A stretch of 64,000 nt of DNA from Herbiconiux sp. SALV-R1 (GCF_013113715.1 NZ_CP053344.1:1364001-1428000), one strand, 5' to 3'; shown: positions 45,465 through 54,854, numbered from the stretch's first letter. Numbers and translations: made by a program. Notes: generated from the sequence alone by a model not told the origin.

Positions 45465-46652
45465 ATGGCAGCAGACTCCGCCCACGTCATCGTCGTCGGA
45501 GGCGGCCCGGTGGGCCTCCTCGCCGCCCTGGGCCTGGCCCGCCGAGGCGTGCGCGTGACGGTCGTCGAGCGCGACACCGAGCTGAACGACTCGCCCCGGG
45601 CGGCCGTCTACCACTGGTGCGTCATCGAGGTGCTCGACGCCCTGGGTGTGCGCGAAGACGCCGAGGCCGAGGGTGTGATCGTGCGCGGCAACACCTTCCA
45701 CCGGCCCTCCACGGGCGAGTCGGTGCAGATCAGCCAGCAGGCCATCGAGGGCGTCGTGCCCTTCCCCTACAACCTCAATCTCGGGCAGGACAAGCTCGGC
45801 CGCATCTGCCTCGAGCACCTCGAGCGCCATCCCCACGCGACGGTGCTGCGCGGCACCGGGGTGACGGATGTGCGTCAAGACGCCACCACCGTCACCGCCG
45901 TGCTCGACGACGGCAGCGAGCTCAGTGGCGACTGGCTCGTCGGCGCCGACGGGGGCCGCAGCACGGTGCGCAAGGCGCTCGGCCTCGACTTCCCCGGCAT
46001 GACGTGGGGTGACCGCTTCGTGGCGACGAACATCCGCTTCGACTTCGAGGCCTACGGCTACGGCCGCGCCAACATGGTGATGGACGAGCAGCTCGGCTGC
46101 ATCGTCGCCCTCCTCGACCGCGAGGGCCTCTGGCGGGTGACCTTCGCCGAGAGCGACGAACTGCCCGAGAGCGGCCTGCCCGAGCGCATCGACGCGTTCC
46201 TGCAGAGGTTCCTGCCCGGAACCGAGAAGCGCTACGAGCTCGTGCAGTACTCGCCGTACCACATGCATCAGCGCGCCGCCGAGCGGTTCAGGGTGGGCCG
46301 CGTGCTGCTCGCGGGCGACGCCGCGCACCTCACCAACCCCACGGGTGCGATGGGCCTCACCACGGGAGTCTTCGACGTCGAGCTGCTCGTCGACCGGCTC
46401 TCCGCCGTCATCGCGGGTGATGCCGGCCCCGAGGCGCTCGACGACTACGCCGAACGCCGCCGCGCCGCGTTCCTCGACAACGCGTCGCCCACCGCCATCC
46501 GTTTCAAGCACCTGGTCTACGACGGGGTGAAGGCCGACATCGACGAGGCCTTCGAGCTGTACCTGCGGGTGGAGGCCGACCCCGAGGCGTCGCGCGACTT
46601 CTTCCTCGGGGTCGAGAGCCTGCGCGAGCCCGAGTTCAGGAGCGCCTCGTGA
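45465..46652 (+). CDS. FAD-dependent aromatic monooxygenase
   Basis: Class A flavoprotein hydroxylase of 395 residues that uses NAD(P)H and oxygen to hydroxylate aromatic rings. The FAD-binding motif is [21 protein letters not shown]. The dual NAD(P)H/FAD motif is in [15 protein letters not shown], and the second FAD region is [22 protein letters not shown] 45465 has GAGG 5 bp upstream. Its stop overlaps the dioxygenase start (GTGA), so the pair likely hydroxylates a phenolic compound and then cleaves the ring. Confidence 0.92.
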   Translation: MAADSAHVIVVGGGPVGLLAALGLARRGVRVTVVERDTELNDSPRAAVYHWCVIEVLDALGVREDAEAEGVIVRGNTFHRPSTGESVQISQQAIEGVVPFPYNLNLGQDKLGRICLEHLERHPHATVLRGTGVTDVRQDATTVTAVLDDGSELSGDWLVGADGGRSTVRKALGLDFPGMTWGDRFVATNIRFDFEAYGYGRANMVMDEQLGCIVALLDREGLWRVTFAESDELPESGLPERIDAFLQRFLPGTEKRYELVQYSPYHMHQRAAERFRVGRVLLAGDAAHLTNPTGAMGLTTGVFDVELLVDRLSAVIAGDAGPEALDDYAERRRAAFLDNASPTAIRFKHLVYDGVKADIDEAFELYLRVEADPEASRDFFLGVESLREPEFRSAS

Positions 46653-47557
46653 GCGGCGACGCCCCCGTCTCGGCCGAGCAGCGCCGGCGCGAGGAGGAAC
46701 TCACCGCCACCGTGCTCGCCTCGTTCGATCAGGCACCGGATGCGCGCACCCGCGAGGTGCTGCAGGCCCTCGTGCGGCACGTCCACGCCTTCGTGCGCGA
46801 GGTGCGCCTCACCGAGGCGGAGTGGGATGCGGCGGTCGCGTTCCTCACGGCGGTGGGGCACATCACCGACGAGCGTCGCCAGGAATTCGTGCTGCTCTCC
46901 GACGTGCTCGGCGTGTCGATGATGACGGTCGCCGTGAACAACGAGGCCTCCGGCGACGCGACGGAGTCCACGGTGTTCGGCCCGTTCTTCACCTCGGATG
47001 CTCCCCGCATCGAGCACGGCGGCGACATCGCGGGAGGGGCCCCGGGCGAACCGTGCTGGGTCGAGGGCCGGGTGACCGACCTCGACGGGCAGCCGGTGGC
47101 GGGCGCGCGTCTCGAGGTGTGGGAGGCGGATGAGGACGGCCTGTACGACGTGCAGTACGGCGACGACCGGGTGGCCGGCCGGGCGCACCTGTTCACCGAC
47201 GAGGCGGGGGAGTACCGGTTCTGGGGGCTCACGCCGACGCCCTACCCGATCCCCGACGACGGACCGGTGGGGGCCCTGTTGCGGAGCGTGGGGCGGTCGC
47301 CGCTGCGCGCATCCCACCTGCACTTCATGGTGACGGCACCGGGGCTGCGCACCCTCATCACGCACATCTTCGTGCGCGGCGACGAGCTGCTCGCGAGCGA
47401 CTCGGTGTTCGGGGTGAAGGAGTCGCTCGTGATGGACTTCGTGCGCCACGCGGCGGGGTCGGCGACACCGGACGGGCGCGCGGTGAAGAGCACCTGGAGC
47501 AGCACGCGCTTCGACATCGTGCTCGCGCCGGAGGGGCGGGACGGGGACGCGACCTGA
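46649..47557 (+). CDS. Intradiol ring-cleavage dioxygenase (hydroxyquinol/catechol type)
   Basis: Non-heme Fe(III) dioxygenase of 302 residues that opens catechol or hydroxyquinol between the hydroxyls. An N-terminal helical dimerisation domain (residues 1-100) precedes the catalytic domain. The four iron ligands are visible as Tyr166 (LYDVQY), Tyr199 (PTPYP), His223 and His225 (ASHLHF). Hydroxyquinol 1,2-dioxygenase is the best guess given the upstream hydroxylase. A maleylacetate reductase is not nearby. Confidence 0.92.
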   Translation: MSGDAPVSAEQRRREEELTATVLASFDQAPDARTREVLQALVRHVHAFVREVRLTEAEWDAAVAFLTAVGHITDERRQEFVLLSDVLGVSMMTVAVNNEASGDATESTVFGPFFTSDAPRIEHGGDIAGGAPGEPCWVEGRVTDLDGQPVAGARLEVWEADEDGLYDVQYGDDRVAGRAHLFTDEAGEYRFWGLTPTPYPIPDDGPVGALLRSVGRSPLRASHLHFMVTAPGLRTLITHIFVRGDELLASDSVFGVKESLVMDFVRHAAGSATPDGRAVKSTWSSTRFDIVLAPEGRDGDAT

Positions 47558-47588
47558 CCTGGCTGTGCGGCCTCTGGGGGCCCGGGTC

Positions 47589-48485
47589 TCAGTGGGCCTG
47601 CGCCGCGGCCGGCTGCCGCCGGCGCACGAGCCGGGTGATGCCCGTGACGATCAGCACGATGAGCAGCCCGAACGCGAGCCCGAACACCGCCGAGTACGCG
47701 GTGTCGGCGAGCCACTCCACGACGGGGCCCGCGGCTTCGACGGCGTGGGTGATGACGTGGAGCAGGTCGTAGGGTCCCGTCCAGAAGGTCTCGGCGAGGT
47801 TGGCGACCACGAGGTGCCCGCCCACCCAGAGCATCGCGACGGTGCCGACGACGCTGATCACCCGGAACACGGCGGGCATCGACGCCACCACGCGCGCTCC
47901 TGCCCGGCGCACCTTGCGGGCGGGGCTCTTCATGAGCCGCAGCCCGATGTCGTCGACCTTCACCAGCAGCGCGACGGCGCCGTAGACGAGCGCGGTCATG
48001 CCGAGGGCGATCACGGCGAGGGCGGCGAGGGTCATCCAGAAGCCGAGGCCCTCGTCGAGGCTCGACAGGGCGATGAGCATGATCTCGGTGCTCAGGATGA
48101 GGTCGGTGCGGATGGCGCCGAACACCAGTTTGCGCTCGTCGCGCGCGCCGTCGCCCTCGGAGCCGTGGTGCACGCCGAACCACTCGGTGACCTTCTCGGC
48201 GCCCTCGAAGCAGAGGTAGGTGCCGCCGACGATGAGGAGGTAGGGGAGCACCCAGGGTGCGAACGCGGTGAGCAGCAGCGCGATCGGGATGATGATGACG
48301 AACTTGTTGAACAGGCTCCCCAGGGAGATGCGCCAGACGACCGGCAGTTCGCGGGCGGGGGTGAGACCCTGCACGTACTGCGGTGTCACCGCCGCGTCGT
48401 CGATCACGACACCCGCCGTCTTCGCGCTGGCCTTCAGCGCTGCGGTGAGGATGTCATCGACCACGGCGAGAAGGCCGACCGACAT
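47589..48485 (-). CDS. DUF808 family membrane protein
   Basis: Polytopic membrane protein of 298 residues matching the DUF808/YedI family: MSVGLLAVVDDILTAALKAS at the N-terminus, TAGVVIDDAAVTPQYVQG, then several hydrophobic segments and an internal charged loop (HHGSEGDGARDERKLVFGAI). Function is not established; a transport role has been suggested by predictions only. It converges with the dioxygenase gene. Confidence 0.88.
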   Translation of the reverse strand: MSVGLLAVVDDILTAALKASAKTAGVVIDDAAVTPQYVQGLTPARELPVVWRISLGSLFNKFVIIIPIALLLTAFAPWVLPYLLIVGGTYLCFEGAEKVTEWFGVHHGSEGDGARDERKLVFGAIRTDLILSTEIMLIALSSLDEGLGFWMTLAALAVIALGMTALVYGAVALLVKVDDIGLRLMKSPARKVRRAGARVVASMPAVFRVISVVGTVAMLWVGGHLVVANLAETFWTGPYDLLHVITHAVEAAGPVVEWLADTAYSAVFGLAFGLLIVLIVTGITRLVRRRQPAAAQAH

Positions 48486-48559
48486 GGGTGTCTCCTTGAA
48501 AGCTCGGGGCGGGGTGCGCGCCTCAGACTACCCCGCCGCCCCGCCGTCCGGCGCGGGGT

Positions 48560-48796
48560 TCACCGGCCGTTGCGGCGTTCTCGGGAGCGGAGGCGGCGGG
48601 AGTGGAGGGCGCTGAGGCCGCCGAGGGCGAGGCCGCCCAGGGCGATGGGGACGGCGAGTTGCCACCAGGTGTTGCCTGTGAGGAGGTTCGCGAAGAGCAC
48701 GATGAGCGCTGCGGCGTTCAGGCCGAAGGCGAGGAGGGAGTAGTGGGCCGACGTCCAGCGCCCCTGGTCGGAGGGCGTGGGAGGAGTGGGGGGCAC
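48560..48796 (-). CDS. Small two-helix membrane protein
   Basis: Hypothetical 78-residue protein with a Pro-rich N-terminus, two hydrophobic segments (SLLAFGLNAAALIVLFANLL and WQLAVPIALGGLALGGLSAL) and a basic C-terminal tail. No family is recognised. It is separated from neighbours by 50-75 bp gaps, and its position divergent to another small membrane protein may mean a shared promoter region. Confidence 0.65.
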   Translation of the reverse strand: MPPTPPTPSDQGRWTSAHYSLLAFGLNAAALIVLFANLLTGNTWWQLAVPIALGGLALGGLSALHSRRLRSRERRNGR

Positions 48797-48848
48797 GGCT
48801 TCGACGTTACCGCAGCCCGGGGAGCTGCTCGTATGGTTCGATGGCCGT

Positions 48849-49274
48849 ATGACTCAGACGTCGAGCGCCCGCCGTAAGCGACCCGGGCTGGTCACGGTCG
48901 CCGTCGTGCTGATGTACATCGGTGGGATCGCGCAGATCGCGCTCGGCATCCTCGCCATCTTCCTCCGCTACACACCCGAGGCCTCCGAGGGTGGGGAGGC
49001 GCTCGCCGTCACGCTGCTCGGGGTGGCGATGATCCTGTTCGGGCTGTTCGTGGTGTCGCTCGCCTCGGGTGTCGCGCGGGCGAGCCGCATGTCGAGGCTG
49101 GTGGCGAGCATCCTGCTGGTGCTGGCCGTGCTGCTCGCCGTGCTCGACCTCGTGGTGGCCGGTGACGGCGACTGGTCGGGGCTCGCGGTGCAGCTCGTCG
49201 TCTCGGCGGCGGTCATCGTGCCGCTCTGGGTGGGCCCAGGGCGCCGCTACTTCGCCGCAAGCACTGTCGCCTGA
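48849..49274 (+). CDS. Four-helix hypothetical membrane protein
   Basis: Integral membrane protein of 141 residues with a basic N-terminus and four hydrophobic segments (VTVAVVLMYIGGIAQIALGI is the first). Similar small four-helix proteins of unknown function are widespread in Actinobacteria. ATG 48849 starts the basic leader. It converges with the P-type ATPase gene with only a 10-bp gap, and no specific link can be shown. Confidence 0.75.
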   Translation: MTQTSSARRKRPGLVTVAVVLMYIGGIAQIALGILAIFLRYTPEASEGGEALAVTLLGVAMILFGLFVVSLASGVARASRMSRLVASILLVLAVLLAVLDLVVAGDGDWSGLAVQLVVSAAVIVPLWVGPGRRYFAASTVA

Positions 49275-49284
49275 AGAAGGGGCC

Positions 49285-51699
49285 CTACCGCGCCCGCAGC
49301 CGCCCCGCCACCGCCCGCTCCGCATCCCGCGCCGCGATGCGGCGGTGCGCGAAGCGCACCACCTCGATCAGCGCGATCGACACCAGCGACGTCACCAGCA
49401 CGAGCAACGCGGTCGGCAGCGTCGGGTCGACCAGCTGCAGGAAGTCGCGCACGATCGGCACCGTGTACACGAGCACCAGCCCCACCATCATCGCCCCGAT
49501 CACCGCACCCTTGAACCGGGTGACCGGCCGCGACAGCACGACGAGGATCCACAGGCCGATGATCGTCAAGATGAGCGTCGACCCGGTGCGGATCTCGGCC
49601 TCGGGAATCTGAGCGTTCGCCGCCAGCCGCGCGTACGCCCCGATGCCGAGCGTCACCGCGAGCCCCGCGGGCACGGCGAAGCTCAGCGACCGCCGCAAGA
49701 ACCCGGGCACGTAGCGCTGCGCGTTCGGCAGCAGCGCGAGGAAGAACGCGGGGATGCCGATCGTCAGCCCATCCGTCACCGACAGCTGCCGCGGCAGGAA
49801 CGGGAACGGCAGCAGCAGGATGCCGAAGGTGATGGCGAGGAACGTCGCGTACGAGGTCTTCGTGAGGAACAGCATCGACACCCGCTCGATGTTCGCGATG
49901 ACCTGACGCCCCTCGGCCACGACGTTCGGCAGGTGCGAGAATCTGCCGTCGAGCAGCACCAGTCGCGCCACCGCCTTGGTCGCCGCGGCCCCTGAGTTCA
50001 TGGCCACCCCGATGTCGGCCTCCTTGATGGCGAGCGCGTCGTTCACCCCGTCGCCCGTCATCGCCACCGTGTGCCCGGCGGCCTTCAGCGTCACCACGAT
50101 GCGCTTCTTCTGGTCGGGCGTCACCCGCCCGAACACCACGTACTCGTCGAGCACCGCGAGCAGCTCGGCGGCGTCGGCCGGGAGCTCCCGGGCGTCGAAG
50201 CCGCGCGGCGCGTCGAGCCCCACCTCGCGCGCGATCGCCGCCACCGTCTGCGGGTTGTCGCCCGAGATGATGCGCACGCCCACCCCCTGGGCCGCGAAGT
50301 ACTCCAGCGTCGAGGCGGCGTCGGGCCGGATGTTCTCCTTGAACGTCAGCAGCACCACCGGCACCGCGTCGGCCGGCACGGTCTCGTCGTCGGTCGGCGT
50401 GCCGTGGGCGAGTACGAGCGTGCGCCTGCCGGTCGCCGCCAGCGCGGTCGCCTCGGCGGCGAGCGACGCGTGCGACGAACCCGCGAACACCATCTCCGGC
50501 CCGCCGAGCACCCACATGCCGTCGCCGAACGTGACCGCGCTCCACTTGCGCGCCGACGAGAACGCCACCCGATCGAGCGGCTCCGCGGCGGGCACCGCGG
50601 GGAAGGGCTCGGCGAGGCTCCGCGCCGTCGCGTTGGCGTCGTTCTGCACCCCGTACCAGGCGAGCACCGCCTCCCACCCCGGCACCTCGGTGAGCGGATG
50701 CGCGGCGTCGAACACGATGTCGCCCTGCGTCAGCGTTCCGGTCTTGTCGAGGCAGATGAGGTCGACCCGCGCGAGCCCCTCCACGGCGGGCAGCTCCTGC
50801 ACGAGCACCTGCTGCCGGGCGAGCTTCACCGCGCCGACGGCGAAGGTGATGCTGGTCATGAGCACGAGCCCGAGCGGCACCATGGCGACGACGGATGCGA
50901 TGGTCGCCACGGCGGCGTCACGCCACGACCCGCTCTCCCAGGCTTCCACCCAGCCGCCCTGGGCGATCATCTGGGCGTTGAGCACGAGCAGGGCGACGGG
51001 GCCGATGATCCAGGCCACCCACTTCAGCACGCGGTTGATGGAGGAGCGCAGCTCGCTGGCGACGAGCGAGAACCGCTTCGCCTCGGCGGCGAGCGAGTTC
51101 GCGAACGAGTCGGCGCCCACCCGGTCGACCAGCGCGGTGCCCTCGCCCCCCACCACGACCGAGCCGGAGAGCACGCGGTCGCCGGGCGCCTTCTCGATGG
51201 GGTCGGATTCGCCGGTGAGCATCGACTCGTCGAGCTGCAGCCCGTGCGCCCGGGCGACCAGCGCATCCGCCGGCACCTGGTCGCCGGCCCGCAGCACGAG
51301 CAGGTCGTCGACCACCACCGTCTCGACGGCTATCTCGGCCTCAGCGCCGTCGCGCATGACCCGGGCGTGGGGCGCGTTGAGCAGCGCGAGCTTGTCGAGG
51401 GCGCGCTTCGCGCGGTACTCCTGCACGCTGCCGATGACCGCATTGGCGACCGCGGAGAAGCCGAACAGCGCATCCTGCCACCGGCCGATCGCCAGCAGCA
51501 CCAGGAAGCAGGCGAGGATGATGCCGTTGAAGAGCGTGATGACGTTGGCGCGGACGATGCTCCACACGCTCCGGCTGGTGTCTTGCGAGAACGCGTTCGT
51601 GCGGCCGGCCGCCACCCGCTCGGCGACCTCGGCGCCGGTGAGCCCCGTCGCCGCCGTCTCGGCCGGTGACGCTCCCGCAGTCGCCTCTGTGCTCCCCAT
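49285..51699 (-). CDS. CtpE-like cation-transporting P-type ATPase
   Basis: Membrane cation pump of 804 residues. Actuator motif LTGESDP, phosphorylation motif DKTGTLT at Asp318, hinge TGDGVNDALAIKEADIG and about ten membrane segments place it among P-type ATPases. Length and the KRALDKLALLNAPHARVM region resemble mycobacterial CtpE, a calcium transporter, but metal specificity is inferred. Segment M4 reads MVPLGLVLMTS, where P2-type pumps usually have PEGL. Start ATG 51699. No adjacent regulator is evident. Confidence 0.9.
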   Translation of the reverse strand: MGSTEATAGASPAETAATGLTGAEVAERVAAGRTNAFSQDTSRSVWSIVRANVITLFNGIILACFLVLLAIGRWQDALFGFSAVANAVIGSVQEYRAKRALDKLALLNAPHARVMRDGAEAEIAVETVVVDDLLVLRAGDQVPADALVARAHGLQLDESMLTGESDPIEKAPGDRVLSGSVVVGGEGTALVDRVGADSFANSLAAEAKRFSLVASELRSSINRVLKWVAWIIGPVALLVLNAQMIAQGGWVEAWESGSWRDAAVATIASVVAMVPLGLVLMTSITFAVGAVKLARQQVLVQELPAVEGLARVDLICLDKTGTLTQGDIVFDAAHPLTEVPGWEAVLAWYGVQNDANATARSLAEPFPAVPAAEPLDRVAFSSARKWSAVTFGDGMWVLGGPEMVFAGSSHASLAAEATALAATGRRTLVLAHGTPTDDETVPADAVPVVLLTFKENIRPDAASTLEYFAAQGVGVRIISGDNPQTVAAIAREVGLDAPRGFDARELPADAAELLAVLDEYVVFGRVTPDQKKRIVVTLKAAGHTVAMTGDGVNDALAIKEADIGVAMNSGAAATKAVARLVLLDGRFSHLPNVVAEGRQVIANIERVSMLFLTKTSYATFLAITFGILLLPFPFLPRQLSVTDGLTIGIPAFFLALLPNAQRYVPGFLRRSLSFAVPAGLAVTLGIGAYARLAANAQIPEAEIRTGSTLILTIIGLWILVVLSRPVTRFKGAVIGAMMVGLVLVYTVPIVRDFLQLVDPTLPTALLVLVTSLVSIALIEVVRFAHRRIAARDAERAVAGRLRAR

Positions 51700-51821
51700 C
51701 CGCGCCCCCCTCGGTGTTGCCTCAGAGTAGCAACCCGAGCGGTCGCGGGACGCGCCGCGCGCTCGTCAAGATCTGTGCGTGTGCATGGAATGGATGCGGC
51801 GGCTCGCGTGTTGCAGCATCC

Positions 51822-52862
51822 GTGACCGAAACAACTCGCAAGAACATCGGCTTCCTCTCCTTCGGGCACTGGACGCCGTCGCCGCAGTCGCAGACGCGCT
51901 CGGCCGCCGACACGCTGCTGCAGTCGATCGACCTCGCGGTCGCGGCGGAGGAGCTCGGGGCCGACGGGGCGTACTTCCGCGTGCACCACTTCGCCCGTCA
52001 GCTCGGCTCGCCGTTCCCGCTGCTCGCTGCTGTGGGTGCGCGCACGAAGACGATCGAGATCGGCACGGGCGTGATCGACATGCGCTACGAGAACCCGCTC
52101 TACATGGCCGAAGACGCGGGAGCCGCCGACCTCATCTCTGGCGGCAGGCTGCAGCTCGGCGTGAGCCGGGGGTCACCCGAGCAGGTGATCGACGGGTGGC
52201 GCTACTTCGGCTACCAGCCCGGCGAGGGCAAGACCGACGCCGACCTCGCCCGCGAGCACACCGAGGTGCTGCTCGAGGTGCTGAAGGGCAACGGCTTCGC
52301 ACAGCCGAACCCGCGGCCGATGTTCCCGAACCCGCCCGGGCTTCTGCGCATCGAGCCGCACTCGGAGGGGCTTCGCGACCGCATCTGGTGGGGCGCGGCG
52401 TCGAACGCCACGGCGCGCTGGGCCGCCGAGCTCGGCATGAACCTGCAGTCGTCGACGCTCAAGAAGGACGAGACCGGCGAGCCGTTCCACGTGCAGCAGG
52501 CGCAGCAGATCCGCGAGTTCCGTGAGGCGTGGAAGGAGGCCGGGCACGAGCGCGAGCCGCGCGTCTCGGTGAGCCGCAGCATCTTCGCCATCACGAACGA
52601 CATGGACCGCGCCTACTTCGGCGGCGACGGCGGCGAGAGCCGCGACCAGATCGGCAACATCGAGGCCGACCTCCGCGCCATCTTCGGCCGCAGCTACGCC
52701 GCGGAGCCTGAGCGCCTGGTGAAGCAGCTCGCCGAAGACGAGGCGATCGCCGAGGCCGACACGCTCCTGCTTACCGTGCCCAACCAGCTCGGCGTGGCGT
52801 ACAACGCCCACGTGATCGAGTCGATCCTCACCGAGGTGGCGCCGGCGCTGGGCTGGCGGTAG
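51822..52862 (+). CDS. LLM class flavin-dependent oxidoreductase
   Basis: Luciferase-like monooxygenase of 346 residues, using FMN or F420. Family features are GFLSFGHWTPSPQSQ, RVHHFARQLGSPFPLLAAVG, GTGVIDMRYENPLYMAEDA and DLISGGRLQLGVSRGSPEQV. GTG 51822 precedes the first beta strand; earlier in-frame codons overlap the ATPase promoter region. The substrate is unknown. It converges with GrpB. Confidence 0.88.
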   Translation: MTETTRKNIGFLSFGHWTPSPQSQTRSAADTLLQSIDLAVAAEELGADGAYFRVHHFARQLGSPFPLLAAVGARTKTIEIGTGVIDMRYENPLYMAEDAGAADLISGGRLQLGVSRGSPEQVIDGWRYFGYQPGEGKTDADLAREHTEVLLEVLKGNGFAQPNPRPMFPNPPGLLRIEPHSEGLRDRIWWGAASNATARWAAELGMNLQSSTLKKDETGEPFHVQQAQQIREFREAWKEAGHEREPRVSVSRSIFAITNDMDRAYFGGDGGESRDQIGNIEADLRAIFGRSYAAEPERLVKQLAEDEAIAEADTLLLTVPNQLGVAYNAHVIESILTEVAPALGWR

Positions 52863-52869
52863 CGCCGGG

Positions 52870-53448
52870 CTAGGCCCTCGCGCGCTGCTCGGCCCTCGCG
52901 CGCTGCTTGATCGCCTCGATCACCTCGGTCTTGGCGTCGGCGTAGGCGTTCATGTCGTCCCAGCTGCGGGTGAACAGCATCCGCTTGGTGTCTTCATAGA
53001 GGACGCGGTCGCCGGCGTCGGTGCGGAGGCGGTCGCGCAGCAGCAAGTACTCGGCGACCGCCGGATGCTCGCGCTGGTACACGTGCACGTGTACATTGCG
53101 GGCCGGGGTGCGCACGAGGCGGTGAGCGGGCTCGCGCACCCGGAGCACGTACCCCGCGGCGAGCAGGGGTTCGAGGTACTCCTCCTCGGCGGTGATGTCG
53201 TCGACCCCCACCACGATGTCGACGATCGGCTTCGCCGCGAGCCCCGGCACCGCCGTCGACCCGATGTGCTCGACCAGCACCGCCCAGCCCGCTCCGTCGA
53301 GCGCGTTCAGGATGCGCGCCCGATGCTCGAGGAACCGCTCCGCCCACGCGGGGTCGTACTCCTCCAACCCCACCTCGAGCCGCTCGGGCCCCCCGACCAG
53401 CTCCACCTCGCTCACGTCGGCCCGCCGCCACGCCCCGTTCCCCGTCAC
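52870..53448 (-). CDS. GrpB family nucleotidyltransferase-fold protein
   Basis: Protein of 192 residues in the UPF0157/GrpB family, which has a nucleotidyltransferase-like fold. Supporting segments are EYDPAWAERFLEHRARI, EHIGSTAVPGLAAKPIVDIV and NVHVHVYQREHPAVAEYLLL. Activity is not established. The C-terminus carries an in-frame 18-nt tandem duplication (52873-52890 and 52891-52908) giving AEQRAR repeated. The GTG 53448 start has GGAGG unusually close; GTG 53415 is an alternative. Confidence 0.87.
   Translation of the reverse strand: MTGNGAWRRADVSEVELVGGPERLEVGLEEYDPAWAERFLEHRARILNALDGAGWAVLVEHIGSTAVPGLAAKPIVDIVVGVDDITAEEEYLEPLLAAGYVLRVREPAHRLVRTPARNVHVHVYQREHPAVAEYLLLRDRLRTDAGDRVLYEDTKRMLFTRSWDDMNAYADAKTEVIEAIKQRARAEQRARA
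52873..52908. repeat. 18-nt tandem repeat in grpB-like gene
   Basis: Two copies of an 18-nt unit differ at one base and keep the reading frame, adding six residues to the C-terminus. It is probably slippage in a GC-rich region. Confidence 0.7.
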
Positions 53449-53481
53449 GCCTCCATCCTCACACCCCCGCCCCGCGCACGA

Positions 53482-53542
53482 ACGGTATGAGAATCGTGCC
53501 GCCGAGCCCGGGGTGGGCTCGAGGGCGCGAAACTCATACCGT
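53482..53542. repeat. Inverted repeat element, copy 1
   Basis: ACGGTATGAG (53482-53491) and CTCATACCGT (53533-53542) are perfect 10-bp outer arms. An inner GAGCCC/GGGCTC stem lies between them. The left 30 bases are almost identical to copy 2 (54846-54904). The right arm contains the arsR stop codon, so the gene ends ACG GTA TGA in the repeat. Likely a dispersed palindromic element that also works as an RNA hairpin terminator. Confidence 0.7.
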
Positions 53543-53875
53543 CTGTGCGGGCTCGGCAGCGGGTTCGGGCGACCTGCGCTTGCGCACCTCGCGGAGGACG
53601 ATCTGTTCGGGGCAGACGGTGGAGAGGAAGTCGCCGACCGAGAGCGCGAGGCGCTCGCCGACCAGGGAGTACAGGATGCGGTTGCCGTCGCGCCGCTCGG
53701 TCACGAGGCCCGCCTGGCGCAGCACACCGAGGTGCCGCGAGATCGTGGGGCCGGTCGCGTTGAAGCGCGCCGCGATCTCACCGGCGGCCAGCTCACCGTC
53801 TTTGAGGTCTTGGAGGATCTGCCGACGCGTGGGGTGGGCGAGGGCCGCGAAGATGTCCGACGCCGTATCTGTCAT
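53534..53875 (-). CDS. ArsR-type transcriptional regulator
   Basis: Winged-helix repressor of 113 residues. The helix-turn-helix reads AGEIAARFNATGPTISRHLG followed by VLRQAGLVTERRDGNRILYS. No clear metal-binding cysteine pair is visible (one Cys, in STVCPEQIV), so it may sense something other than arsenic. ATG 53875. It is divergent from the NAD-binding epimerase gene with two TTAGC-N6-GCTAA palindromes between, and very likely represses both. Confidence 0.92.
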   Translation of the reverse strand: MTDTASDIFAALAHPTRRQILQDLKDGELAAGEIAARFNATGPTISRHLGVLRQAGLVTERRDGNRILYSLVGERLALSVGDFLSTVCPEQIVLREVRKRRSPEPAAEPAQTV

Positions 53876-53884
53876 GGTTGCACT

Positions 53885-53900
53885 TTAGCACCCTTGCTAA
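53885..53900. promoter_or_regulatory. ArsR operator copy 1
   Basis: TTAGCA-CCCT-TGCTAA is a perfect 6-bp inverted repeat 9 bp before the arsR start codon. With the copy at 53908-53923 it forms a pair spaced 23 bp, about two helical turns. Confidence 0.6.
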
Positions 53901-53907
53901 GTACTCT

Positions 53908-53923
53908 TTAGCTACAGTGCTAA
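53908..53923. promoter_or_regulatory. ArsR operator copy 2
   Basis: TTAGC-TACAGT-GCTAA has perfect 5-bp arms (TTAGC/GCTAA) in the same 16-bp frame as copy 1 and lies 19 bp before the epimerase ATG. It is a probable ArsR site. Confidence 0.6.
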
Positions 53924-53942
53924 GAAGCGAAGGAGTTCGATC

Positions 53943-54854
53943 ATGCGCATCGCCATCACCGGGGGTACCGGGTTCGTGGGCCGCCACCTCGCCGGGCGGC
54001 TCGACCCCGCCGAGACGGTCGTGGTGTCGCGGCGTACGGGCACCGAGATCGACGACGTCGACGCCCTCACCGCCGCGTTCGAGGGCTGCGACGCCGTGGC
54101 CCACTGCGCGGGCATCAACCGCGAGATCGGCGACCAGACGTTCCAGCGCGTGCACGTCGACGGCACCCGCGCCGTGATCGAGGCCGCCCGCCGCGCCGGC
54201 GTGAAGCGCATCGTGCTGCTCAGCTTCCTCCGCGCCCGCCCCGGCACCGGCTCGGGCTACCACGAGACCAAGTGGCAGGCCGAAGAGCTCGTGCGCGCCT
54301 CGGGACTCGAGCACACCGTGCTCAAGTCGGGCATGATCTACGGCCGCGGCGACCACATGGTCGACCACGTCACCCGCGCCGTGCGCACCTTCCCGGTCTT
54401 CGCCCTGGTGGGCCGGCACGAGCGCCGGGTGCGCCCCGTGCCCGTCGCCGACGCCATCGACGTGCTGATCGCCGCGCTCGAGGGCCGCATCACCGAGCCC
54501 ACGGTGGCGGTGATGGGCGCGGAGACCCTCGAGCTGGGCGCCGCGGTACGACGCATCGCGGGCGTGGCGGGCCGGCATCCGCTCTACCTCCGGGCGCCGG
54601 TCTGGTCGATCCGGATGCTCGCCGCCGTCAGCGAGGTCCTCATGGTGACCCCGCTGGTCGCGCGGGCCCAGGCGCTCATGCTCGCCGAGGGCGTCGACGA
54701 GGCCGCGCCCGCGACCCCCGAGCTGCCACCCGAGCTCCGCCCGGCCCGCCGCTTCGACGAGGCCCGCATCCGCGCCGCGCTCCCCGAGGGGCGCTTCACC
54801 ATCCGTGACATGCGGATGTGCCGCGCTCGCGCGCCACGCGTCCGAACGGTATGA
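53943..54854 (+). CDS. NAD(P)H-binding NmrA/atypical SDR protein
   Basis: Rossmann-fold protein of 303 residues. The nucleotide-binding motif is ITGGTGFVGRHLAGRL, with AHCAGINREIGDQTF and YHETKWQAEELVRASGL holding an apparent YxxxK pair. It resembles complex I NDUFA9-like and NmrA-type atypical SDRs, which act in redox sensing or quinone-related reactions. ATG 53943 has AGGAG 7 bp upstream. Divergent from arsR with shared operators. Its stop codon lies inside the second inverted repeat. Confidence 0.88.
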   Translation: MRIAITGGTGFVGRHLAGRLDPAETVVVSRRTGTEIDDVDALTAAFEGCDAVAHCAGINREIGDQTFQRVHVDGTRAVIEAARRAGVKRIVLLSFLRARPGTGSGYHETKWQAEELVRASGLEHTVLKSGMIYGRGDHMVDHVTRAVRTFPVFALVGRHERRVRPVPVADAIDVLIAALEGRITEPTVAVMGAETLELGAAVRRIAGVAGRHPLYLRAPVWSIRMLAAVSEVLMVTPLVARAQALMLAEGVDEAAPATPELPPELRPARRFDEARIRAALPEGRFTIRDMRMCRARAPRVRTV

